The position numbers and the translations under genes are program-made. 64,000 nucleotides of DNA from the NCBI GenBank assembly GCA_964568425.1, contig CAZMPO010000011.1, positions 1-64,000 of the forward strand. The letters are read 5' to 3'. The notes under the pieces were generated by a model. It ran no database searches and was not told where the DNA came from. It worked only from the letters and a program-made list of their open reading frames with translations. The first letter of the stretch is position 1; each line of letters starts with the position of its first letter. This DNA comes from CAKSQF01 sp964568425 (GTDB taxonomy: Bacteria; Bacillota; Clostridia; Oscillospirales; CAG-272). Positions 44,337-54,251 of the stretch are shown in pieces.

Positions 44337-44941
44337 TATTTTTCTTCCTCCGTTGCATTTATAATTTCTTTATATTTTTCTGCCGCCGCCGACACCTTTG
44401 AGACATACGCCTTTGTCTCGGCAAACGGGATATTAACAAGCTTTCCGTCCTTCGAATATCGGCTGTCGGAGAGCCATTTTCGAACATTGCCCATCCCGCC
44501 GTTATAGGCGGCAAACGTTATCTCCCAATCGCCGAAAACATCGTAGAGATAAGAGAGATAATAAGTGCCGTACCGCATATTGATCTCGGGGTCATAGAGC
44601 ATATCGTCGTCATACTCATCGCCGAGACGCCTTTGAAGATCGGCGAATGTGTCGGGCATTATCTGCATGAGTCCGCGCGCACCTGTCTTTGAGAGTGCAT
44701 CGGGGTCAAAACTGCTTTCGGTCAGGATCACGGCAAAAATTATGTTTTTTGGAACACCGTACTCGCGCGAGAGTTTGTCGACCTCTTCGTAATACTTTAT
44801 CGGATAGCTTTTCTCCTCGATCTTTTTCTCTATATGAAAGATGATCGACACAACAAGGGCAAGGGCGATGATCATTCCGACAGTCGTGAGAATCGAAAGT
44901 GCCGATCTCCTTTGGGCATGCATGTTTTTGGAGCTATTCAT
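44336..44941 (-). CDS. membrane-anchored SLT-type lytic transglycosylase
   Basis: 201 residues. N-terminal membrane anchor (about 16-38, ILTTVGMIIALALVVSIIF). An SLT domain from about 50 has the catalytic Glu in AVILTESSFDPDAL, then GARGLMQIMPDTF and FAAYNGGMGNVRKWL. It cleaves the glycan strand of peptidoglycan with anhydro-product formation on the outer face of the membrane. It overlaps coaE and the aminopeptidase gene. Confidence 0.92.
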   Translation of the reverse strand: MNSSKNMHAQRRSALSILTTVGMIIALALVVSIIFHIEKKIEEKSYPIKYYEEVDKLSREYGVPKNIIFAVILTESSFDPDALSKTGARGLMQIMPDTFADLQRRLGDEYDDDMLYDPEINMRYGTYYLSYLYDVFGDWEITFAAYNGGMGNVRKWLSDSRYSKDGKLVNIPFAETKAYVSKVSAAAEKYKEIINATEEEK

Positions 44942-45554
44942 TTTCGGCAGTTATCTCGGAAATGAGTCGATCGACCGATAAACGGATATCCGAATCTTTA
45001 TCGTTAATGAGCACAAAATCGCAGTTTTTCCTGAAAAATTCGGCATCGTGCTGATTTGAAAGTCTTGCGATTGCGCGCTCTCGTGTTATCTTATCCCGCG
45101 ACATGATACGCTCTATCAAGGTTTCTTGGGATGCGATCACCGCGACGGTAATGTCGCACTTTTTATCAAGTCCCGATTCGAAAAGCATCGGAGCATCGAT
45201 GACCGCGATCTGCTCTCCCGAAAATCTGAAACTGTCAACGATATCGCAAACGGCGCGTTCCACATAAAAGTGGACCGTCTTATTGAGTCTATCGAGTGCG
45301 TCGCGGTCAGCAAAAACGATCTGTCCGAGCTTTTGGCGATCAACTTCTCCGTTTGATTTGAAGACGCCCTCACCGAAGATCTCACGAAGCCTCAGGGTGC
45401 ATTCATTCGTATCTTTATACAACTCATGAACTATGCGATCGGTATCGATCGACTTGATACCTTTTTCGGCAAAAAGGTCGCAGACATATCCCTTTCCGCT
45501 ACCGCTGTTGCCCGTAAGTCCAATAACAGTCAATACATTCACCGCCACATCCAT
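44934..45554 (-). CDS. coaE: dephospho-CoA kinase
   Basis: 206 residues. P-loop GLTGNSGSGKGYV near residue 12-24, then IDTDRIVHEL, and a lid with SRDKITRERAIARLSNQ. It phosphorylates dephospho-CoA, the last step of CoA synthesis. First gene of a three-gene operon with its own promoter. ATG 45554 or a slightly later GTG could start it. Confidence 0.94.
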   Translation of the reverse strand: MDVAVNVLTVIGLTGNSGSGKGYVCDLFAEKGIKSIDTDRIVHELYKDTNECTLRLREIFGEGVFKSNGEVDRQKLGQIVFADRDALDRLNKTVHFYVERAVCDIVDSFRFSGEQIAVIDAPMLFESGLDKKCDITVAVIASQETLIERIMSRDKITRERAIARLSNQHDAEFFRKNCDFVLINDKDSDIRLSVDRLISEITAENE

Positions 45555-45568
45555 GATCGTACTCTTTT

Positions 45569-45597
45569 ATTTTACCATAGATCGAGAAAAAAATCAA
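45569..45597 (-). promoter_or_regulatory. promoter of coaE operon
   Basis: On the minus strand TTGATT (45597-45592), 17 nt, TAAAAT (45574-45569). It sits in the 53-bp gap after tspO. Confidence 0.7.
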
Positions 45598-45607
45598 GTC
45601 TTTTTGC

Positions 45608-46114
45608 TCAATTTAACAAGATAATACAAAAATTGACGAAGAGGCAGTACACGAGCCAGATAAAATACACGGCTGTCACGATCGACGGCAGGCATCCGAG
45701 TCTTGCGAGTGTTCCGAGAGCGACAAATGTAATAAGGACATGGAGAACCAAAACGAGAAAGGCGAACACAAAGGATCCGAGTCCGAAGAAGACGGGGTAC
45801 CAGAGAAGATTTGAAAGGATGAGCAGAGACATCCAGAATAATCCCGATTTGATCTCGGGCGACCTGCAGCACCCGTACGCCCCGAAAATTATCCCGAGCA
45901 CACCGCCGAGAAGGGCATACCAAAGAGACCAAATAAGGATAAATGCGGCGGCAGGGAGTGCAAACGAAGGAAGGTAAAGGCATCTGTAAACGACCGCTCC
46001 CGAACCGAGTGCGCCTGTCAGCATGCCGAGTATCAGCATTCCGACAGCGCAGACAGACACTACATTCCATCTTATACAGCGTATCTCGCGCGAAAGCTCT
46101 TGTCTGATCTTCAT
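45608..46114 (-). CDS. TspO/MBR-family membrane protein
   Basis: 168 residues with five predicted membrane helices. Recognisable landmarks are PSFALPAAAFILIWSLWY (TM1 end), NLLWYPVFFGLGSFVFAF (the conserved Pro-xx-Phe-Phe block) and a late YFIWLVYCLFVNFCIILLN. Tryptophans are fewer than in typical family members. Family members bind porphyrins and respond to stress; the role here is unknown. ATG 46114 follows GAGGTGA, which lies inside a hairpin arm (46122-46130). Confidence 0.78.
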   Translation of the reverse strand: MKIRQELSREIRCIRWNVVSVCAVGMLILGMLTGALGSGAVVYRCLYLPSFALPAAAFILIWSLWYALLGGVLGIIFGAYGCCRSPEIKSGLFWMSLLILSNLLWYPVFFGLGSFVFAFLVLVLHVLITFVALGTLARLGCLPSIVTAVYFIWLVYCLFVNFCIILLN

Positions 46115-46121
46115 AAAAGAA

Positions 46122-46149
46122 ATCACCTCACAAAATTCTATGAGGTGAT
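46122..46149 (-). terminator. terminator-like hairpin masking the tspO ribosome site
   Basis: On the minus strand ATCACCTCA (46149-46141), 10-nt loop, TGAGGTGAT (46130-46122), then TTCTTTT and ATG. The 3' arm contains the GAGGTGA Shine-Dalgarno of tspO. It lies after the PBP stop (46183). Confidence 0.6.
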
Positions 46150-46182
46150 CTCTTGTAATATTCAATATTTAGTTTTGGCGTT

Positions 46183-48690
46183 TCACTGCGAGTTATGATA
46201 GGTGCAATATCTGTTGTACTGTCCGCTCGTACTGTAGGTCTTACCCGAATATTTATCCACGGCGTTGTACAAATTCCAATAGAAGGGATAATTGCCGCTT
46301 CCGGTATATGGCGGCGTCGAGCCGAGATCGGCATAGGTGTACTGACCGTCGGTCACATAGATATTTACGGGGAAGGTTCTTGTATGCTCAAGAAGTCCCA
46401 CCATCTCGCAAGATGAGTCGGGGCAATTCGGTCCGGCGATTCCGTGTCCCTTGCAATACTTGACAAGGACATGGCAATCGCATTCCTCGGTCGGGAGAGT
46501 TTCTTTGGTGAAATAACCTTTTTCATATCTCTTGCCGCGCGGATCCGACTCGCACGCCTCGGTCACAAGCTTGCCCGAATCCATGCAATAGGTCGCCTCG
46601 ATCAGGAGATCGCGGTCGAAGGTCTTGAGCGTTTCCTCACCCTTTGACACCCTTTCGAGTATCGGCTTATGAAGTTCGACCATGACCCTGTTCCACATTT
46701 TACAGTGCTGATTACTGACCTTACTGCCCACATCCTGCGGCTCGACATATCCGGTCCAAACGCCTGCAAGGTAGTACGGGGTGTAGCCAACGAACCATTT
46801 ATCGTAGTTTTTGTTGGTCGTACCCGTCTTGCCCGCAACATCGACAAGTCCGCCGATCTCTCTAAGGCTTCCCGATGCTGTCGCGCCCGAATGGTGAATG
46901 ACCTGACCGAGGAGCTTGGTCATGACCTCGGCATTACCCTCACTGAGGACGATCTCTTTTTCGGGCTCGTTATCGACAACGACATCGCCCGATTTATCGA
47001 GTATCTGTATAACCGTCCTTGACGAGGTATACACGCCGCTGTTTGAGAAGATCGAGTAAGCGGCGGTAAGCTCCTTTAGCGTAACACCATAGGTAAGACC
47101 GCCGAGTCCCAAGGATGCGTAGTTTTTATCGCTGTTGACAAGCGTGGTTATATGGAGCTTATTTGTTAAAAAGTTGAATGAATTATTGATGCCGAGTGCG
47201 TCAAGGACATGCACGGCGATCGTATTTTTCGACATTGCTATCGCATATTCGACTGTCGTCAGTCCGCGATAAGCGTTATTGGAGTTTCTGGGCCAACCTG
47301 TCGGATGCGAATAGGTCACCTTCCCCGAGGCATTGATGGTTTCTGTTCCGAAATTGAACGGAATATCATCAAACACCGAGCCGTAGTTTATGACCCCCGA
47401 CTCCATTGCAGGCGCATACACGGCAACCGGCTTAAATGCCGATCCGGGCTGTCGGACTGCATCGGTCGCAAGGTTGAAGATTCTGTTTTGTGTCTTTTCG
47501 CCGCGTCCGCCGACCAGTCCCAAAATGTTTCCGTTATGCGGATCCATAACGATCATCGACGATTCGACATTAATGACATTCGAGACCGGGAAGATCGAGG
47601 TCGAGGTCATGTCCTGATAATATTTATCAAGGACAGCTTGAACACCCTTATCCTGTGCGGTAACTATCGAATAGCCGCCCGAATAGAGCATTTTTGTCGC
47701 GATATCGGTGGAAACATTGTATTTTTCGGCAAGCAGAGCGGACGCCTCGTTTATCACCTCATCGGTATACCATGTGTTCGTTCCCGCGACTGTGACCTCC
47801 GATTTTGACTGATCGATAACGAGCGTGGCATTATACGCCTCATCGTATTCCGCCTTGGTGATAAGACCTTGCGAATACATTTCGGAGAGGATGACATTGC
47901 GTCTGGTCTTGTTATTGTCGGGATTTTTGATCGGGTCCCACTTTGAGGGATACTGTGTTATACCCGCGATCGCCGCGCATTCGACAAGGGAGAGTTCACT
48001 GACATCCTTGTTAAAATAAACGTGTGCCGCCTCCTGCACGCCGTTTGCGCCCTGGGAAAGGTATATGATATTCATATAGCTTTCAATGATCTTTGTTTTA
48101 TCGCCGACCTGCTTTTCAAGCTCCATCGCCTTAAAGATCTCGTTGACCTTACGCTGTATGGTATAGTCATCGTTTTTTGTGACATTCTTGACGAGCTGTT
48201 GCGTTATTGTCGATCCGCCGCCGCCCTCGCCGATCGGAAGAAGGAATTTTGCGATCGCCTTGGTCGTTGTAATAAGATCAAAGCCGTTATGGTCCCAAAA
48301 GCGCTTATCCTCGATGGCAACGAAAGCGTTCACGAGATTCTCGGGGACGTCCTCGTATGAGACCCAATAAGAGTTTCCCTCAGCGGAGAGACGCTGGCTT
48401 TCGTCCTCTACAAGCTTTCCGTTGCTGTCATAATAAAAAACTTTAGTTGCGTTTCCGCTTCCCTGCTCGGCGATAAGCACGATATCATCGACATTGCTGT
48501 CAACATTGTTTGCGAGATATATCGCGAACGCGCCGACTACTATGCATCCTGCGATCGCGCCGACGAGCAAGATCGAGAGAAAAACGCTCAAAACGGCAGA
48601 AAAGGCAGAGCGAAGAACGCCGAATGATGAACGGACGGCATCCTCGACTTGGTTTTCTATATTGTTATCGTTATTTTCTTTTTTCGGCAT
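46183..48690 (-). CDS. class A penicillin-binding protein (PBP1A type)
   Basis: 835 residues. Short cytoplasmic part, membrane anchor about 31-60, GT51 glycosyltransferase domain with AIEDKRFWDHNGFD (catalytic Glu about 127) and GGGGSTITQQLVKN, then transpeptidase motifs GSAFKP (active Ser), SKNTIAVH (SxN) and AGKTGTTNKNYD (KTG). It polymerises and cross-links peptidoglycan. An unusual Cys-rich, Tyr/Ser-rich tail of about 100 residues (CDCHVLVKYCKGHG, CPDSSCEM) follows. Own -10-like TATAAT near 48750. Confidence 0.94.
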   Translation of the reverse strand: MPKKENNDNNIENQVEDAVRSSFGVLRSAFSAVLSVFLSILLVGAIAGCIVVGAFAIYLANNVDSNVDDIVLIAEQGSGNATKVFYYDSNGKLVEDESQRLSAEGNSYWVSYEDVPENLVNAFVAIEDKRFWDHNGFDLITTTKAIAKFLLPIGEGGGGSTITQQLVKNVTKNDDYTIQRKVNEIFKAMELEKQVGDKTKIIESYMNIIYLSQGANGVQEAAHVYFNKDVSELSLVECAAIAGITQYPSKWDPIKNPDNNKTRRNVILSEMYSQGLITKAEYDEAYNATLVIDQSKSEVTVAGTNTWYTDEVINEASALLAEKYNVSTDIATKMLYSGGYSIVTAQDKGVQAVLDKYYQDMTSTSIFPVSNVINVESSMIVMDPHNGNILGLVGGRGEKTQNRIFNLATDAVRQPGSAFKPVAVYAPAMESGVINYGSVFDDIPFNFGTETINASGKVTYSHPTGWPRNSNNAYRGLTTVEYAIAMSKNTIAVHVLDALGINNSFNFLTNKLHITTLVNSDKNYASLGLGGLTYGVTLKELTAAYSIFSNSGVYTSSRTVIQILDKSGDVVVDNEPEKEIVLSEGNAEVMTKLLGQVIHHSGATASGSLREIGGLVDVAGKTGTTNKNYDKWFVGYTPYYLAGVWTGYVEPQDVGSKVSNQHCKMWNRVMVELHKPILERVSKGEETLKTFDRDLLIEATYCMDSGKLVTEACESDPRGKRYEKGYFTKETLPTEECDCHVLVKYCKGHGIAGPNCPDSSCEMVGLLEHTRTFPVNIYVTDGQYTYADLGSTPPYTGSGNYPFYWNLYNAVDKYSGKTYSTSGQYNRYCTYHNSQ

Positions 48691-48749
48691 TTCAATACCT
48701 CACCTGCATTCGTGCGACACGCCGAAAAGCGGCTGTCGCTACTTTGCAT

Positions 48750-48755
48750 ATTATA
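48750..48755 (-). promoter_or_regulatory. -10 box upstream of PBP gene
   Basis: TATAAT on the minus strand after the dnaE terminator. No good -35 lies 17 bp upstream, so this is tentative. A GCGACA..TGTCGC pairing lies in the following leader. Confidence 0.4.
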
Positions 48756-48800
48756 ACCGATTTCTTTGAAATTTGTGTGAATATTATATTTGTTTTCTGC

Positions 48801-48829
48801 AAAAAATGGCAAATTTAACCGCCATTTTA
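48801..48829 (-). terminator. terminator of dnaE
   Basis: On the minus strand AAAATGGC (48828-48821) pairs with GCCATTTT (48810-48803), followed by more T residues. It overlaps the dnaE stop codon. Confidence 0.85.
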
Positions 48830-51800
48830 CCGAATTGCAATATTCTCGACCCCTCCGCAGATATCGGCAAGCTGATTTGCCACATACGCGTCGACAAAGA
48901 CGGTATGTGTCGTATACTCATGATAACTTCCCTTTTCTCTGTCGTAAAAGACGGCGACGACTCTTCCGTCGCAGAATATTTCGAGCATATTTACCGCTTT
49001 TTCATACATCGGAGACCCGATCTTATCGACCCTCAAATAGACCTTTTTCGTTGACTGCGGAATCGAAATCTCGGGGTTATCGATCTTTCTTTCGGTCACC
49101 GTGGGATTTTTTTGATCCCTATCCTTTTTGAGCGGCATGATCTCCCTTGCGATAAGCTTCGGCGGATCGTCATCTTTGACCGATATCTCGCCGACGACCG
49201 CGACAGCATTATCGCGTATCAGCAGATCGGCGACCTTTTGGCAAATACCAGGGAAAACCACAGTCTCTATCTCGCCCATTCGGTCTTCGATTGTCATAAA
49301 CGCCATCGGGTCACCGTTTTTGGTCGTCTTTTTGACTATCTTTGTAATTATTCCGCAAACGGTCAAGACCTGTTTTTCCGAAAAAGTACCGAAGTCCTCG
49401 GATGTTTCATCAAAAGATGCACAGATAAGCGAGATGGGTGCGGGCTTTAGGGCGGCGAGTGCGAGCTTATAATCATCGAGCAGACTGCCCGAAAGATAGA
49501 CGCCGATATTTGATTTTTCGAGCATCAGCTTTTCGGACGAGGTCAGATCGGGACGCTCGGGATAATCATACTCGAAAGTCTTCTGTCTGTCGGTCGGATC
49601 GGAGAACATATCAAGCTGACCGTCAAGCGCTCGTTTAGAGTCAGCCGCCGCCTCGGTAAGGACGGCGTCATAGGAGGCAACGAGCTTCCCTCTGTCAACG
49701 CCGAGTCTGTCGAACGCACCGACGCAGACAAGGGCATATGCTTGCATCTTTGTCAGCTCGATCTCAACCATTCTTCGGCAAAAATCGGCATACGATACAA
49801 ATTTGCCTTTTGATCTTTCAGCGATGATCTTGGCAACAAATCCGTCTCCGACCGTTTTTATTCCGAGGAGACCATATCTTATATTGCCGTCCTCGGTAAC
49901 CGAAAATCTGCCATAGCTTTCATTGATATCGGGTGGCAGTACCTTTATTGACATCGACTGGCATTCGGAAACATATGCCGCTGTCTTGGCAGTATCGCCC
50001 ATGACCGAGGTCATAAGTGCGGCAAAAAATTCTGCCGGGTAATGAGTTTTCAAGTACGCGGTGCGATAGGTGACGACCGAATATGCCGCCGCGTGGCTTT
50101 TATTGAACGCGTATTTACCAAAGCTCACCATTTCATCAAAAAGCGAGTTTGCGGCATCGGCATCATAGAAATTTTTCTTTGCGCCCTCGACAAAGGCTGA
50201 TCTTTCCTTCTCGAGCAGATCGGTCTTCTTTTTGGACATTGCCTTTCTCACCGTATCCGCTCTGCCGTAAGAAAACGTGGCGATCTTTCGGCAGATCCGC
50301 ATAACCTGCTCTTGATATATTATACATCCGCAGGTCGGATCGAGTATCTCGGCAAGATCGGGGATTATATAGTCGATCTTTGAATGATCAGCTCGATTTT
50401 CAAGGAATTTGGGGATCGAATCCATCGGTCCGGGGCGATAGAGTGCTATCGCTATCATAAGATCCTCGAGGCATGACGGTCGCATGTTCGAAAGCATGCG
50501 CCGCATCCCCGCAGATTCAAGCTGAAAAATACCGCTCGTTCTGCCTGCCGAGATCATCGAGTAGGTATCGGCATCGGTTATCGGGACATTTCGAATATCG
50601 AAATCGGGCACACGGCGGCGAATCTCGCGCTCGGCATCCGAAATTATGGTCAGATAACGAAGTGCGAGGAAATCAAATTTCAAAAGCCCGAGTTCAGCCA
50701 CGGTGTCCATATCGTACTGTGTAACTGTGACCGCGCCGTTTACCGAAAGGGGCAGATAACTGCATAACGGGTCTTTGGTTATAACGACGCCCGCCGCGTG
50801 AGTTGAAGCATGGCGCGGCATACCCTCGATCTTTTTTGAGAGATCTATAAGTTTTCTTACTTGTTCATCAGTGTTATAGCTCTCGCGGAGCGCGCTGACC
50901 TCATCGAGGGCGCGAGAGAGCGTTATTTTATTGTCCTGCGGAATCAGCTTTGCCACGCTGTCAACATCGGCAAAGGACATACCGAGGACTCGTCCGACAT
51001 CACGAACTGCGGCGCGCGGTGCCATCGTTCCGAAGGTGATTATCTGTGCGACATGATCATCTCCGTATTTCTCTCGGACATAGGCGATCACTTCATCTCG
51101 CCTGTCGTAACAAAAATCGGTATCAAAATCGGGCATGGAAACACGTTCGGGGTTGAGAAAGCGTTCGAACAGAAGATCGTATTTTATCGAATCTATCTCG
51201 GTTATACCGATAAGATAGGCAACAAGCGATCCGGCACCCGATCCGCGCCCGGGTCCTACCGGGATCGAATGTTCTTTAGCGTAATTTATAAAATCCCAAA
51301 CTATGAGATAATACTGCTCATATCCCATCTTTGCGATGATAAGCAGCTCATAGATCATTCGGGATTTATAGACATCATAGTCATGCTCCCCGTCAAAAAC
51401 GATCGATCCGTCGGCGATCTTTTTCTCAAGCCCTTCTTTAGCGAGCTTTTGCAGATACGCCTTTGGGGACGAACCATCCTCTGGAACATAATCGGGGAGA
51501 ACGGTTTTGCCGAAGGAAAAAGAGAAATTACACATTTCGGCAATTTTAACGGTATTGGAAAGGGCGTTTTCGTACATGCCGAAAAGTGCCTCCATCTCGT
51601 CGGCGGATTTCAGATAGAACTCATCGGTCTCGAATCCGAACGGCTTCCCTTCTTCAAGCGTTTTGCCTGTTTGAATGCACATAAGCACCGACTGGGTATA
51701 TGCATCCGACTTTGAGATATAGTGAACATCGTTTGTTGCGACAAGCGGTATGCCGTATTCCTTTGAAAGCTCGACAAGTGCGTGATCGACCCTCTTTTGA

Positions 51801-52345
51801 TCCTCGATTCCGTGATCTTGAAGTTCAAGATAAAAATGATCCTTATCGAATATCGAGGTCATTTTGAGTATGAACTCGCGAAGCTCGTTTTTATCGTCAA
51901 GAAGTATCGCGCGAGAGATCTTTCCCGCAAGGCAGGCGGAAAGACAGATAAGTCCGTCCGAATGCTCGGCGAGGAGCTTAAGATCGATCCTCGGTTTAAC
52001 ATAAAAGCCGTCGGTGAACGCTCTTGAGACGATATAAGACAGATTCTTATAGCCTATCTCGTTTTCGCAAAGGAGAACAAGGTGCGTGTTGAAATAGGGT
52101 GCGGTCTTCACGTGGCTTGCGGCATCGCCCTCGGCGAGATAGACCTCGCAACCGATGATCGGCTTGACGCCCTCTGCCACGCATGCCTTATAAAACTCGA
52201 CTGCCCCGTACATCACGCCGTGATCGGTGATCGCGACGGCATTCTGTCCGAGCGCCTTTACCGCTTTGGGGATATCTTTTATTCGGCACGCACCATCAAG
52301 AAGGCTGTATTCGCTGTGCAAATGAAGATGTACGAAATCGGACAT
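48827..52345 (-). CDS. dnaE: DNA polymerase III subunit alpha (DnaE)
   Basis: 1172 residues. N-terminal PHP domain with HLHLHSEYSLLDG (6-18). Polymerase core with GRGSGAGSLVAYLIGI, MPDFDTDFC (catalytic Asp pair) and the HhH region GLLGIKTVGDGF. An OB-fold with MAFMTIEDRMGEIETVVFP lies near 1000. DnaE type rather than PolC. Replicative or error-prone role depends on whether polC exists elsewhere. Strong AAGGAAGG site at the start. Confidence 0.96.
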   Translation of the reverse strand: MSDFVHLHLHSEYSLLDGACRIKDIPKAVKALGQNAVAITDHGVMYGAVEFYKACVAEGVKPIIGCEVYLAEGDAASHVKTAPYFNTHLVLLCENEIGYKNLSYIVSRAFTDGFYVKPRIDLKLLAEHSDGLICLSACLAGKISRAILLDDKNELREFILKMTSIFDKDHFYLELQDHGIEDQKRVDHALVELSKEYGIPLVATNDVHYISKSDAYTQSVLMCIQTGKTLEEGKPFGFETDEFYLKSADEMEALFGMYENALSNTVKIAEMCNFSFSFGKTVLPDYVPEDGSSPKAYLQKLAKEGLEKKIADGSIVFDGEHDYDVYKSRMIYELLIIAKMGYEQYYLIVWDFINYAKEHSIPVGPGRGSGAGSLVAYLIGITEIDSIKYDLLFERFLNPERVSMPDFDTDFCYDRRDEVIAYVREKYGDDHVAQIITFGTMAPRAAVRDVGRVLGMSFADVDSVAKLIPQDNKITLSRALDEVSALRESYNTDEQVRKLIDLSKKIEGMPRHASTHAAGVVITKDPLCSYLPLSVNGAVTVTQYDMDTVAELGLLKFDFLALRYLTIISDAEREIRRRVPDFDIRNVPITDADTYSMISAGRTSGIFQLESAGMRRMLSNMRPSCLEDLMIAIALYRPGPMDSIPKFLENRADHSKIDYIIPDLAEILDPTCGCIIYQEQVMRICRKIATFSYGRADTVRKAMSKKKTDLLEKERSAFVEGAKKNFYDADAANSLFDEMVSFGKYAFNKSHAAAYSVVTYRTAYLKTHYPAEFFAALMTSVMGDTAKTAAYVSECQSMSIKVLPPDINESYGRFSVTEDGNIRYGLLGIKTVGDGFVAKIIAERSKGKFVSYADFCRRMVEIELTKMQAYALVCVGAFDRLGVDRGKLVASYDAVLTEAAADSKRALDGQLDMFSDPTDRQKTFEYDYPERPDLTSSEKLMLEKSNIGVYLSGSLLDDYKLALAALKPAPISLICASFDETSEDFGTFSEKQVLTVCGIITKIVKKTTKNGDPMAFMTIEDRMGEIETVVFPGICQKVADLLIRDNAVAVVGEISVKDDDPPKLIAREIMPLKKDRDQKNPTVTERKIDNPEISIPQSTKKVYLRVDKIGSPMYEKAVNMLEIFCDGRVVAVFYDREKGSYHEYTTHTVFVDAYVANQLADICGGVENIAIR

Positions 52346-52378
52346 AGCTTTAGCCTTCCTTTCTGACCATGCGGCAAT

Positions 52379-53314
52379 TTAGTGGTTTCCGTCCTCGGCG
52401 GATGTTTTTTCTTCTATGTTCAGCTCATAAAACGAAATGATCTTTGACAGCCTATGGCTGACGCCCGATTTTGTAATCGGCGGATCGTGCAAAGCGGCAA
52501 GCTCGCTCATTGATATCTCGGGATTCTCCTCGCGAAGCTCTGCCGTTACGGCGAGCTCTTTCGGAAGCTTTCCGAACATATTTTTTTCTTTTATTGCTTT
52601 TATCGCCTTTATCTGAAGAAGCGACGCACCCGTCGATTTATAGATATTGGCGGTATCGCAGTTATTGCGTCTGTTTTCGTTATTGCGTATTTCGCGCATG
52701 ATCTTCACTTCCATTATTGTAAGCGAAGTCTGCGGCGACCCGATGAGGGTGAAGAAGTCCTCGATCGACTCGCTCTCTTTTACATAGACCGACGGCACGC
52801 CTCGCCTTTTTGTCACCTTCGCCGGCATACCTATCTCCTCGAGATATCCGCAAATCGCCGTGAGCTTGTCCTCATCCGAAACGGCAAACTCAAGGTGATA
52901 GCCTCTTTTGGGATCGGTCACCGTTCCGACGCTCAGAAAAAGGGCGCGAAGAAAAACTTTCAGGCAATTCTCGCAGGAGCTGAGCAGGTCTCGATCCTTT
53001 TCAAGTGCAAAAAGCTCGGATGCCATTTTTTCGACATCGGACTGTGCTGACAGACCAAATTTATAGCCAATTGCGGGATATCCCGATCTTGAGAGCTTAT
53101 CGACATCATCAAAATAGCAATCGAGACCAAAATAAGACCGAACAAGATATGTACAGAGCGATGCTGTCTTTTCGTTATCGGTGGAAAATTTCAGTTTATT
53201 GTTTGCAAAATCGGACTGTGGGTAAAAAAGTCCAAAGAGCATTGCCCTTTTACAGCAATTTGCCTTAACGGGGAGCGCGGCAAGGGCGTTTTTCGTTTCC
53301 GACGAAAAAGACAT
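52379..53314 (-). CDS. whiA: WhiA-family DNA-binding regulator
   Basis: 311 residues. LAGLIDADG-derived N-terminal domain (SFSSETKNALAAL, CCKRAMLFGLF), mid-part GYHLEFAVSD and NNENRRNNCDTANIYKST. C-terminal helix-turn-helix with ISMSELAALHDPPITKSGVSHRLSKI. In Gram-positives WhiA influences cell division. It follows rapZ as in other Bacillota, although yvcK is absent here. An AGGAGG site precedes ATG. Confidence 0.93.
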   Translation of the reverse strand: MSFSSETKNALAALPVKANCCKRAMLFGLFYPQSDFANNKLKFSTDNEKTASLCTYLVRSYFGLDCYFDDVDKLSRSGYPAIGYKFGLSAQSDVEKMASELFALEKDRDLLSSCENCLKVFLRALFLSVGTVTDPKRGYHLEFAVSDEDKLTAICGYLEEIGMPAKVTKRRGVPSVYVKESESIEDFFTLIGSPQTSLTIMEVKIMREIRNNENRRNNCDTANIYKSTGASLLQIKAIKAIKEKNMFGKLPKELAVTAELREENPEISMSELAALHDPPITKSGVSHRLSKIISFYELNIEEKTSAEDGNH

Positions 53315-53342
53315 CCGTACATCCTCCTTTTATATCGTCAGA

Positions 53343-54206
53343 TCATTTTTTAATATCTCTGTGAATGGTCATCGGATAAACATCATTTTGACCCGAAATA
53401 TGCTCAAAAAGAGCCTGTGCTATAGCGACCGATCTGTGTCGTCCGCCCGTGCATCCGATACCGATCGTAAGATGCGCCTTTCCTTCCTTTTTATACAAAG
53501 GAAGAAGAAAATCGACCATATCGAAAAGCTTATCAAGAAAAGCATTGGTTTCTTCGAAGGAAAAAACGTAATCATAAACGCACTTTTCAAGTCCCGTATG
53601 GTTTTTCAGCTCGGGAATATAGAACGGATTCGGGAAGCATCTGACATCAAACATCAGGTCGAGATCTTGAGGAACGCCGTATTTATACCCAAACGAAACG
53701 CAGGACACGGTCATTTCATCGTTACGCGGGATACGAAGCATCTCGCCAAGCTGTTCTTTAAGCTCGGTCGGGCGAAGATTTGATGTATCTATCACAAAAT
53801 CGGCATAGCTTTTTATACCCGAGACGATCTCTCGCTCGACGGTAAGCACCTCTTCCAATGTGGCATTCATCGATCTGAGAAGCGGGTGGATATGTCTTGT
53901 TTCCTTATAGCGTTTAATAAGCACATCATCGGACGCATCGAGAAAAAGCAGTCTGCAGGAATGACCCGTGCCGTTTTTTATCTGATCGACCACATCGGCA
54001 AGCCGACCGATATCCTCGCCCGCTCTGATATCGAGTGTAAAGGAAACGAGCGTATTCTTTTCGGGATTTTTCTCGTATATATCAAAGAAATTCGTGATGA
54101 GCGAGACGGGCATATTGTCGACGCAATAATATCCCATATCCTCAAGAAGGTGTGCGGTGGTCTTTTTTCCGGCACCTGACATGCCGGTTATTATTACAAC
54201 ATCCAT
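53343..54206 (-). CDS. rapZ: RapZ/YvcJ-family nucleotide-binding protein
   Basis: 287 residues. Walker A ITGMSGAGKKTTAHLLED (about 6-23), Walker B-like RLLFLDASDDVLIKRYKETR, the conserved RHIHPL and a C-terminal domain with GIGCTGGRHRSVAIA. In E. coli RapZ directs RNase E to GlmZ; YvcJ binds nucleotides in B. subtilis. ATG 54206 is preferred over a TTG 18 bp upstream because it matches the family start. Confidence 0.93.
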   Translation of the reverse strand: MDVVIITGMSGAGKKTTAHLLEDMGYYCVDNMPVSLITNFFDIYEKNPEKNTLVSFTLDIRAGEDIGRLADVVDQIKNGTGHSCRLLFLDASDDVLIKRYKETRHIHPLLRSMNATLEEVLTVEREIVSGIKSYADFVIDTSNLRPTELKEQLGEMLRIPRNDEMTVSCVSFGYKYGVPQDLDLMFDVRCFPNPFYIPELKNHTGLEKCVYDYVFSFEETNAFLDKLFDMVDFLLPLYKKEGKAHLTIGIGCTGGRHRSVAIAQALFEHISGQNDVYPMTIHRDIKK

Positions 54207-54251
54207 TTTTACAAACTCGGTCAACGTTCAATATAGAAATATGAGAGGGGG

